A stretch of DNA of 38,099 nucleotides from Sphingomonas sp. BK580 (lineage in GTDB: Bacteria; Pseudomonadota; Alphaproteobacteria; Sphingomonadales; Sphingomonadaceae), in contig NZ_JACIAY010000020.1 in the NCBI RefSeq assembly GCF_014194975.1, positions 1 through 38,099 of the forward strand. Direction: 5' to 3'. The translations under genes were made by a program, and so were the position numbers. The notes under the pieces are model-generated. The model saw only the letters and a program-made list of their open reading frames with translations, was not told where the DNA came from and searched no databases. Shown here piece after piece: positions 31,950 to 38,099 of this stretch; the stretch's first letter is position 1; the number at the start of each line of letters is the position of its first letter.

Positions 31950-32897
31950 ATGCGCCGTTCTACCAGGCTCGATCTCGGTCGCCGGCTGTGCTTCAGCGCC
32001 GCGGCCGTCGTCGCTATCACCGTCAGCCTTCCCGCCGCCGCGCAGGACGACGCCATGACGCCGATCGCCGCGCCGGCCCAGCAGGGAGCGCTACCGCTCG
32101 GCACCGGCGCGCTGCCCGGCGCCGCCGTGAAGGAATCGTGGTTCCGCCAGTATGGGAGCACCTTCGCCCGCAACGTCACCGAGGCGACGCTCACCCCTTT
32201 CCTGCCCGATCCCGCGCGCGCCAGCGGCGCGGCGGTGATCGTGGCGCCCGGCGGCGGCTTCCGCACGCTGTCGATGGACAATGAGGGCTATGACGTCGCA
32301 CGCGCACTCGCCGCACGCGGTGTCGCCGCCTTCGTGCTCAAGTACCGGCTCAACCAGACTCCGGCCGAGATGAACGCGTTCGCCGAGTCGATGCGCGCGA
32401 TGTTCTCGGGCACCGCGGCGCGGCCGCCGCGCCCCGACGCGGCGACGATGGCGACACAACTGGCGCCGCAGCTCGCCGACTCGCGCGCGGCCTTCGCGCT
32501 GGTGCGCCGTCGTGCCGCCGAGTGGCACGTCGACCCGAGCAAGATCGGCATGGTCGGCTTCTCGGCGGGCGCGATGCTGACGCTGGCGACGACGCTCACG
32601 CCGGGCGATGCCAAGCCCGCCTTCATCGGCACGATCTACGGCCCGCTCACCGGCGTGACGGTGCCGGCGGAGGCGCCGCCGCTGTTCGTCGCCCTGGCGG
32701 CAGACGATCCCTTCTTCGCCAACGGCGGCTTCGGGCTGATCGAGCGCTGGCGCGAGGCGAAGCGGCCGGTCGAGTTCCACCTCTACGAGCAGGGCGGCCA
32801 CGGCTTCGGCATGTACCCGAAGACGACGACGAGCACCGGATGGTTCGATGCCTTCGCGCGCTGGCTGACGATGCACGGGATGATGAAGGCGGGCTGA
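31950..32897 (+). CDS. Exported alpha/beta hydrolase (esterase, dienelactone/acetylxylan-esterase-like)
   Basis: A 315-residue secreted hydrolase. The ATG at 31950 (GGAGAGAGAC before it) begins a signal peptide with MRRSTRLDLGRRLCFSAAAV and cleavage expected near AAAQ. The fold cores are VIVAPGGGFRTLSMDNEGYD near residue 88, GFSAGAMLT (nucleophile Ser about 202), an Asp region LAADDPFFAN near 252, and GGHGFGM (His) near 286. No carbohydrate module is present. The true substrate is not known; family members deacetylate sugars or cleave small esters. Confidence 0.86.
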   Translation: MRRSTRLDLGRRLCFSAAAVVAITVSLPAAAQDDAMTPIAAPAQQGALPLGTGALPGAAVKESWFRQYGSTFARNVTEATLTPFLPDPARASGAAVIVAPGGGFRTLSMDNEGYDVARALAARGVAAFVLKYRLNQTPAEMNAFAESMRAMFSGTAARPPRPDAATMATQLAPQLADSRAAFALVRRRAAEWHVDPSKIGMVGFSAGAMLTLATTLTPGDAKPAFIGTIYGPLTGVTVPAEAPPLFVALAADDPFFANGGFGLIERWREAKRPVEFHLYEQGGHGFGMYPKTTTSTGWFDAFARWLTMHGMMKAG

Positions 32898-32934
32898 CGG
32901 GGGACGCCGCGCCACGCGCCACGCCCAGCATAGG

Positions 32935-33108
32935 TGATGCCAGCCTGGAGCCGGCATACGTGGATCCGGAGCTGTAAGGCGGCGTGCACCTCGGCTGGTC
33001 TGATCGGTCGCCGTGTCGCTCACGTGGTGTCGCGCAGCGATGAGGGAGGCCGCTTCCTCTTCCATCGCGGCCGACCGGCGTCGCGCGCCACCATGGATCC
33101 CGGGTCGA
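32935..33108. repeat. Possible degraded copy of the REPIN-like family
   Basis: GATGCCAGCCTGGAGCCGGCA at 32935 and CCATGGATCCCGGGTCGAGG at 33090 resemble the arms of the 24487 element, but the pairing is weak. This 216-base stretch between the hydrolase and nuclease genes otherwise holds nothing I can assign. Confidence 0.35.
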
Positions 33109-33113
33109 GGCCG

Positions 33114-34100
33114 CTACGGCGCCGCCGGCGCCGATCCCGTCGCGGGATCGAACGCCGGCGCCGCGAGGTCGAGCGGGTCGGGCAGGTCGCGCCGCGGCGC
33201 CGACGCGCTCTCGCGCCAGGCCCGCGCGATCATGTCGCGCAGCATCGCCGCGCCGCTCGCCGCGCGTTCGATCACCAGCGCCCGCACCGCGGCGTCCGTC
33301 GGGTCGGCGAAGCCGCCGCGCTTCTCGAGCTGGTAGGTCAGCGCCACTTTGTCGCCCGCCACGTCGAGATAGGCCAGCACCGCGTCGAACAGATCGCCTC
33401 CCTCGTGGCCGAGCGGCGCCACGTGCGGCGCGAGGTCGCGCTCGCTCAGACCGATTCGGTCGACGAAGCCGCTCTCGAAGCGGCCGTGGACGCTCCGGTC
33501 GCGCGTGTAGCCGTTCGGATTGTCGCCGACCCAGCCGTCGTGATGGACCGAGTCGTGCATCGGCTGGGCGCCATCGCCGATATAGTGGCCGAGCAGCGCG
33601 ACCTCATAGGTCGCCTGCCCCTCGGCGAGCACCCGGGCACGGCGGTCGCTGCCTGCCGCCCTCACCGCGCGCATCGCGACCACCAGCCTGCCGTAGCTCT
33701 CCATCGCGGCGTAGGGCAACGTACCGGTCCAGCGCACATTGGTGCGCGCCGCGCGCGCCGGGTCGCTCGCCTGGAGTCGCTCGTGCTCGCGATAGAGCGC
33801 GATGACGAAGGCGTAGCGTGAGCGCGGGATCGGGCGGAGGAAGGCGAACTGCTCGCGGAACCAGCCGTGATTCGGATCCTCCTCGATCTTGCTGAACGGT
33901 TCGCTCGCGGCGCGCCAGCTGTCGGGCAGCGTGGCCGAGTCAGCGATCGTGTCGGCGTGGCGGCGCAGGAACAGCGGACCGTCGGCGGGCAGCGCGGCCA
34001 GCGCGGCGCGATCGATCGCGGCGTGCGCGCGATGCCCCCAGGCGAGCGCCGGGGCGGGGGCGAGCCATAGCGTAGCGGCGAGCAGGGCGGGCAGGCGCAT
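33114..34100 (-). CDS. S1/P1-type zinc-dependent nuclease, exported
   Basis: A 328-residue secreted nuclease that degrades single-stranded nucleic acids to 5' nucleotides. The signal peptide ends at residue 20 (APALA|W), leaving Trp21 as the mature N-terminus, which in P1 nuclease binds zinc through its main chain. WGHRAH, Asp60, His78, His172 and Asp176 (LLGHYIGDGAQPMHDS), His182 and His205 (SVHGRFE) match the zinc ligands of S1/P1 enzymes. The gene begins 15 bases after the YdcF-like gene, in an operon headed by the TonB receptor. A Pho-box-like site lies upstream of the operon. Confidence 0.92.
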   Translation of the reverse strand: MRLPALLAATLWLAPAPALAWGHRAHAAIDRAALAALPADGPLFLRRHADTIADSATLPDSWRAASEPFSKIEEDPNHGWFREQFAFLRPIPRSRYAFVIALYREHERLQASDPARAARTNVRWTGTLPYAAMESYGRLVVAMRAVRAAGSDRRARVLAEGQATYEVALLGHYIGDGAQPMHDSVHHDGWVGDNPNGYTRDRSVHGRFESGFVDRIGLSERDLAPHVAPLGHEGGDLFDAVLAYLDVAGDKVALTYQLEKRGGFADPTDAAVRALVIERAASGAAMLRDMIARAWRESASAPRRDLPDPLDLAAPAFDPATGSAPAAP

Positions 34101-34115
34101 CAGCGTTTCCTCGCG

Positions 34116-35255
34116 TCAGGGATCGAGTGGATCGAGCGGGTCGACGCGGAGCGACTCGTGCGCCGGGCGGAACTCGATCGCGGTGGGCGAGCGCCGCGGG
34201 CCGATCGTGCCGGGCGCGTAGCCGAGCTCGCGCCGGTTGCGCTCCGCGAAAGCGGCGCCCTCGATGTAGCGGCTCTGCTCGGGGTTGCAGACGATCAATG
34301 CCGGCCGGTCGAGCGGGGCGCCGAGCGCGGCCAGCTCGCGCGTCGCGTCGCGCAGGTTGGTGGTGGTGTGACGGGCATAGGGCTCGAGCACGATCGCCTC
34401 GGGCGGCACGCCGTAGCGCTCGACCAGCGCGCGCCGCATCTCGACCGCCTCGGTGAAGCGAGTCGCACGCGGGTGGGCGCGACCGCCGCTGACGATGATC
34501 AGCGCGGTGTCGCCCGCGGCGTAGCGCGCGGCGGCGAGGCGGACGTGGTACTGGCCACCGGGGCTCAGCGGCATGTCGGGGACCTCGGGGCCGATCCCGG
34601 TGACGATCAGCGCGGTGTAGCGGTAGCGCGCCCAGTCGAGCGCGCGGGCGCGGCGGCGCGCGGCAGCGTCGAGGGCGACGTCACCGCGAACCGCGTCGGT
34701 GCGGTCGTTGGTCTGGAGCAGCGCGAGCGCCAGCTCGACGCCGGGATCGAGCGCCCCCGCGCGCGGGGTGGCGGCGAGCGCGACGGCGGCGCGCGACCGT
34801 GTCTTCGCCTCGGCGCTGTCGGGAACGACCTCAGGTCCGTCGATCGCCGGGTAGCGCGGCGCGACCCCGAGCGCGTAGGTGTCGAGGATCGCGGTGACGC
34901 CGCGCAGCTCGCGGCCGAGCTGCGCGGCGGGGCCGTCATCGCCCACGGCGGGGAGCGCGGCGGCGCGCGCGGCTGCCGCGGCGGCGAGCGAGTCGATCTC
35001 CGCCGCCTCCCACCGCGAAGCGCGCGCGACGCACGCGGCGTCGTCGCCGCAGGCGCTCACCCGCCCGGCACGGGCGCGCCGCAGCGGCTCGGGCAGGGCA
35101 GCCGGGCCGAGCCGCGCGAGCAGCGGGAACAGCCGCGCCGCCAGCGCCTCGCTCGCGCGGTCGCGCACCGGCGCGGCGGCCGCACCGATGGGCGCGCCGC
35201 CGGCGAGCGGTAAAGCCGCCGCCAGCAGTACGGCGAGCGCGCGGCGGCTCACCAC
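34116..35255 (-). CDS. YdcF/ElyC-like (DUF218) protein
   Basis: A 379-residue protein with a signal peptide and a C-terminal DUF218 domain: LIVTGIGPEVPDMPLSPGGQ near residue 228, LIIVSGGRAHPRATRFTEAV near 265, and YARHTTTNLRDATRELAALG near 300. The N-terminal half is Ala-rich and has no recognised domain. Its GTG start overlaps the TonB receptor's stop (GTGGTGA), so translation is coupled, and the nuclease follows. The DUF218 fold is often linked to envelope or cell-wall functions, but the role here is unknown. The C-terminal repeat DPLDPLDP is notable. Confidence 0.82.
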   Translation of the reverse strand: MVSRRALAVLLAAALPLAGGAPIGAAAAPVRDRASEALAARLFPLLARLGPAALPEPLRRARAGRVSACGDDAACVARASRWEAAEIDSLAAAAAARAAALPAVGDDGPAAQLGRELRGVTAILDTYALGVAPRYPAIDGPEVVPDSAEAKTRSRAAVALAATPRAGALDPGVELALALLQTNDRTDAVRGDVALDAAARRRARALDWARYRYTALIVTGIGPEVPDMPLSPGGQYHVRLAAARYAAGDTALIIVSGGRAHPRATRFTEAVEMRRALVERYGVPPEAIVLEPYARHTTTNLRDATRELAALGAPLDRPALIVCNPEQSRYIEGAAFAERNRRELGYAPGTIGPRRSPTAIEFRPAHESLRVDPLDPLDP

Positions 35256-37720
35256 GAGCGGGTCACCACCAGTCGCACGTTGCGCCCGAAGATCGGCCGC
35301 CCGTAGATCGCGTCGGCGGTGCCTTGGCCGCTGAGACTGTCCGTGCGCGTGTTCCCCTCCGTCAGCCCCTTGGCGTTGGTGAGGTTGTCGCCGACCACCT
35401 GCACCTGCCAGTCGCCCCGCGTCGCGGTCACCCCCGCCCCGAAGGTGGAGTAGGAGGGCAGCGCGGTGTTGTTGTAGATGTCGACGTAGCGCCTCCCCAT
35501 GTAGTTCCAGCGGCCGTACAGGTCGACGTCGGTGTCACCCGCGGCGAAGCGGAAGGTCGGGCGCAGGTTGCCGTAGACCCTGGGCTCGCGCACGATCTGC
35601 TTGCCCTCGGCGGCCTGCGGGTCGGCCCCGGTGCTGCTGCGGAAGTTGCGATACTCGGGGCTGCTCACGGTCAGCGCGGCGTTGAGCTGGAACCAGTCGG
35701 TCGCCCTGAGCAGGCCGTCGAGCTCGACGCCCTTGATCTGCGCCTCGCCGATGAAGGGCACGTTCACGTCGTTGCGCCCCGTGGTCGGGTCGAAGGCGAG
35801 GAACGAGGCGTTGAGCGGGTCGAAGTTGGTGTAGAAGCCGGTGGCGTAGAGGTAGGATCCGCCCGACTGCAGCTTGATGCCGACCTCATATTGGTCGGCC
35901 TTGGTGGTGATGATCGTCGGGTTGATCGTGTAGGTCACCTGCATCGACGGCGGCGTCTCGAGGTGCGAGGCGCGCGCGTAGAGGCCGAAGTGGCGCGTGA
36001 AGTCGTAGTTCACGCCCGCGGTCCAGTTGGTGATGTTCGGCTTGAGCGTGCGGTTAGTGACGGTCCCGGTGAAACCGCGCGTGGCATTGTCCGCCAGCGT
36101 GGTCGGGTCGCCGAGATTGTACTGTGCGGTGTTGGCAGCGTACCCGGCATAGTCGTAGCGCTCGTGGCGGATGCCCGCGTCGACGCGCAGCCCGCGCACG
36201 ATTTCCCAGGTGTCGTTGGCGTAGACCGCGACCATCTTGGCGTCGGCGTCGCCCTTGGTGAGCGTCGCGGCATAGTTGAGCGCGCCATTGTCCGTGACGC
36301 GGCCCAGCACCGCGCCCGTCGCGGAGTAAGCGATCAGGTCGAGCGTGCGCGGCTTGCCCGCCACCTCGATCAGATAGTTCTGGTAGATCGACTCCGCGCT
36401 GGCGCCATAGGCGCTGGCATAGACGCCGACCTTGAGGTCGTGCCGCCCGATCGCGGTGTCGAAGGCGCGCGCGACGCTCAGGTCGCCCTGCGCCGAGTAG
36501 AAGCGCGAGTGGATGTCGCGATACTGGCCCTGCACCACCAGTCCCGAGGCGGCATAGGGATCGTAGGCCGTGGTGGTCCCGGCGAGCACGTAACCCATCG
36601 ACGCGACCGGTCCGAAGGCGGTGCGTGAGGCGGCGAGATAGGAGTTGGCGAAGGCGTTGCCGTCGCTCGGGTTGGTGGTCGAGTAGAAAGCGGTGAAGTC
36701 GAGCCGCCCCTTGGTGAAGCCCGCTCTCGCCGAGATCAGCCAGTCGCCGAGATCGGCGTCATATTGCACGCCGGCGCTGAACATCTGCATGTGGCGCCCG
36801 GTGGCGAGGTCACTCGAGCGGCCCTGGATCACGCCGGCGCCGTCGCGATACTTGAGGTTGACGTCGCGCAGCGCGGGCGAGTTCATCGTGCCGCTGAAAT
36901 AATCGATGTAGCGGTCGAGCGAGCGGCTCGGGTCGCGCGGGTCCGCGGTCGGGATCGGCAGATAGAAGACGTTGTGGTCGTTGACGTAGTTGGCGCTCAC
37001 CTTGAGCGTGCCGGTGCCCGTGTCGTGGGTGAGGTTGGCGCGGATCTGCCCGCCGCGGTCGTTCGGGAAACCGTTGTCGCGATAGCCGTCGTGGTAGCGC
37101 AGGAAGCCGCCGATCGCGTAATGCGTGTCGTCGGTCAGCCTGCCCGACTGGACCGCGTCGAGCCGGTATAGCCCGGTGTCGCCGAGGGTCACGCGTGCCT
37201 TGCCCCGCGACTCGTCGCGGCCGGTGACGGTCACCGCGTTGACGATCGCGCCCGAGTAGCTGGCGTAGACGGGGGCTGGGCCGCCGCGCACCACCTCGAG
37301 CCGCTCGGTCATCAGGTCGGGGCGGACGAGCGCGTCGCCGCGGAAGAAGAAGCCGTCGTTCTCGTGAAACAGCGGCAGGCCGTCCTGCTGGAAGCTGACG
37401 AAGCCGCCGTCGTTGGGCAGGCCGCGGATGCGGTAGATGTTCTGTACCTCGCCGCCCGTCGACTCGGTCTGGAAGCCGGGGAGCTGGCCGATCAGGTCGG
37501 CGGTGTTGAGCGGCGCGATGCGCTGGATCTCCTCCTGCGAGACCGAGTTGATCGCGTAGGAGACGTCGAAGCGGCGCTCGGCGCGGGTCGAGCCGGTGAC
37601 GATGATGTCGTCCGCCGCGGGTTCGGCGCTCTGCGCCGCCGCCGCCTCCTGTGCCAGCGCGGCGGGCGCCGCCAGACAGGCGGCCATAGCGGCCGTGCAA
37701 GCGAGCACGTGCTTTCTCAC
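35249..37720 (-). CDS. TonB-dependent outer-membrane receptor
   Basis: An 823-residue receptor. The start GTG at 37720 is chosen because it begins the signal peptide (RKHVLACTAAMAACLAAPAA, cleavage after ALA|Q), with GGGGATTC upstream. The TonB box is near DDIIVTG, the plug covers about 50-180 (LNTADLIGQLPGFQTESTGG), and the 22-strand barrel ends in the aromatic residue of RLVVTRSW. It transports a substrate too large for porins. It heads an operon with the YdcF-like and S1/P1 nuclease genes, and a Pho-box-like array lies upstream, so nucleotide- or phosphate-related ligands are plausible. Confidence 0.94.
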   Translation of the reverse strand: MRKHVLACTAAMAACLAAPAALAQEAAAAQSAEPAADDIIVTGSTRAERRFDVSYAINSVSQEEIQRIAPLNTADLIGQLPGFQTESTGGEVQNIYRIRGLPNDGGFVSFQQDGLPLFHENDGFFFRGDALVRPDLMTERLEVVRGGPAPVYASYSGAIVNAVTVTGRDESRGKARVTLGDTGLYRLDAVQSGRLTDDTHYAIGGFLRYHDGYRDNGFPNDRGGQIRANLTHDTGTGTLKVSANYVNDHNVFYLPIPTADPRDPSRSLDRYIDYFSGTMNSPALRDVNLKYRDGAGVIQGRSSDLATGRHMQMFSAGVQYDADLGDWLISARAGFTKGRLDFTAFYSTTNPSDGNAFANSYLAASRTAFGPVASMGYVLAGTTTAYDPYAASGLVVQGQYRDIHSRFYSAQGDLSVARAFDTAIGRHDLKVGVYASAYGASAESIYQNYLIEVAGKPRTLDLIAYSATGAVLGRVTDNGALNYAATLTKGDADAKMVAVYANDTWEIVRGLRVDAGIRHERYDYAGYAANTAQYNLGDPTTLADNATRGFTGTVTNRTLKPNITNWTAGVNYDFTRHFGLYARASHLETPPSMQVTYTINPTIITTKADQYEVGIKLQSGGSYLYATGFYTNFDPLNASFLAFDPTTGRNDVNVPFIGEAQIKGVELDGLLRATDWFQLNAALTVSSPEYRNFRSSTGADPQAAEGKQIVREPRVYGNLRPTFRFAAGDTDVDLYGRWNYMGRRYVDIYNNTALPSYSTFGAGVTATRGDWQVQVVGDNLTNAKGLTEGNTRTDSLSGQGTADAIYGRPIFGRNVRLVVTRSW

Positions 37721-37782
37721 GATGAATCCCCAATATGTCGTTGGTACGGTGTTGACCCGTCGCGAGGGGCTAGGTCCGGCTG

Positions 37783-37822
37783 GTGACGGTCGGGTGACAA
37801 TCCCGCGTCTTCTGAGTGACAT
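37783..37822 (-). promoter_or_regulatory. Pho-box-like direct-repeat array upstream of the TonB receptor operon
   Basis: On the minus strand the array reads ATGTCAC, TCAG, AAGACGC, GGGA, TTGTCAC, CCGA, CCGTCAC. The 7-base units repeat at an exact 11-base period, the PhoB-binding layout (7-bp units, 4-bp spacers). Units 1, 3 and 4 fit TGTCAC/CGTCAC; unit 2 does not. It lies 63-102 bases before the receptor start. No binding shown. Confidence 0.6.
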
Positions 37823-37865
37823 GCGATCGGTTCCGCCGCCCGCGCCCCTTTTTTGCATTTTTCCG

Positions 37866-37894
37866 TTGACGGCATGTTGGACCGCCCATATAAG
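37866..37894 (+). promoter_or_regulatory. Strong promoter, probably of an rRNA operon
   Basis: TTGACG (37866-37871), a 17-base spacer, and TATAAG (37889-37894) form a near-consensus sigma-70 promoter on the plus strand. An A/T-rich tract (TTTTTTGCATTTTT) lies just upstream, like an UP element. It points to the right edge, with a boxA-like signal about 115 bases further on. It is divergent from the TonB receptor. Confidence 0.7.
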
Positions 37895-38006
37895 CCGACT
37901 TCTCGACGGGGCGGGCCACTCGCTGGAACGCTCCGCCGGCTAGCGCTAGATCAGGTGCCAGCGTCGCTCCGGTAAAAGGGAGTTCGACGGGGCGCCGGTT
38001 TTATGC

Positions 38007-38019
38007 GGTTCTTTGACAT
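38007..38019 (+). promoter_or_regulatory. boxA-like rRNA leader element
   Basis: GGTTCTTTGACAT matches 9 of 13 positions of the E. coli rrn boxA (TGCTCTTTAACAA), the site bound by NusB/S10 in ribosomal RNA antitermination. It follows a strong promoter and has no reading frame, so the last 100 bases are best read as rRNA leader, with 16S beyond the window. Confidence 0.6.
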
Positions 38020-38099
38020 TGTAGGTTTAGATGAAGGGACATGTGGACGGTGGTCTGCGGGGTCTGCGCATGCAAGGTGCGTGGGCGTCGTTAGAGACT

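Noticed and set aside
35324..36628. Long plus-strand frame inside the TonB receptor gene
   Set aside because: Shadow of the receptor; no recognisable features or ribosome-binding site.

Overview
This 38 kb window is a GC-rich chromosomal segment of an alphaproteobacterium, most likely a Sphingomonas-like member of the Sphingomonadales. The signs are the base composition, short inverted repeats scattered between genes, alphaproteobacterial HspQ, two general-stress (EcfG-type) promoters, a TonB-dependent receptor, and a flavin-dependent halogenase of the kind common in this order. No phage, conjugative or insertion-sequence gene was recognised. Most of the window is ordinary chromosome.

Layout: (1) 1-4486: tail of an unidentified gene, then a Tat-exported molybdenum hydroxylase large subunit, ferrochelatase (hemH) and acetoacetyl-CoA reductase (phbB). 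(2) 4637-11778: a LysR regulator divergent from an RND efflux set in the order pump, adaptor, outer-membrane channel, with repeats inserted at the front of the channel gene. (3) 12038-15536: an exported phospholipase C-family protein and an exported S41 peptidase. (4) 15581-18278: tRNA-Ser(CGA), hspQ, rplU-rpmA, a GNAT acetyltransferase and a TetR regulator. (5) 18414-21910: a stress block. A zinc alcohol dehydrogenase with a downstream membrane protein and a divergent hemerythrin-like protein each have an EcfG-type promoter; a small acidic protein and a small gene coupled to a GAF-domain gene follow. (6) 22138-26884: type-B carboxylesterase, ThuA-like protein, FAH-family hydrolase and an FMN-dependent L-lactate dehydrogenase. 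(7) 26891-31712: a membrane protein, a CPA2-type cation/proton antiporter, a Phd/PIN toxin-antitoxin pair and a flavin-dependent halogenase. (8) 31950-37720: an exported alpha/beta hydrolase, then a reverse-strand operon of TonB-dependent receptor, YdcF-like protein and S1/P1 nuclease. (9) 37866-38099: a strong promoter and boxA-like leader, apparently the start of an rRNA operon lying beyond the right edge.

The most informative new reading is regulatory. The receptor/YdcF/nuclease operon has 7-bp TGTCAC-type repeats at 11-bp spacing upstream, matching a Pho box, which suggests an operon that recovers phosphate or nucleotides from nucleic acid. The hemerythrin and alcohol dehydrogenase genes share a divergent region with two facing GGAAC-N16/17-CGTT promoters.

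Several enzymes have changes at normally conserved catalytic or relay positions: the phospholipase, the Mo-hydroxylase, the RND pump, the PIN toxin and the halogenase. About ten intergenic inverted-repeat elements, three of them about 95 bp long with matching ends, look like REP/REPIN-type non-autonomous elements. I found no clearly new multi-gene system; the candidates are listed as findings with tests.
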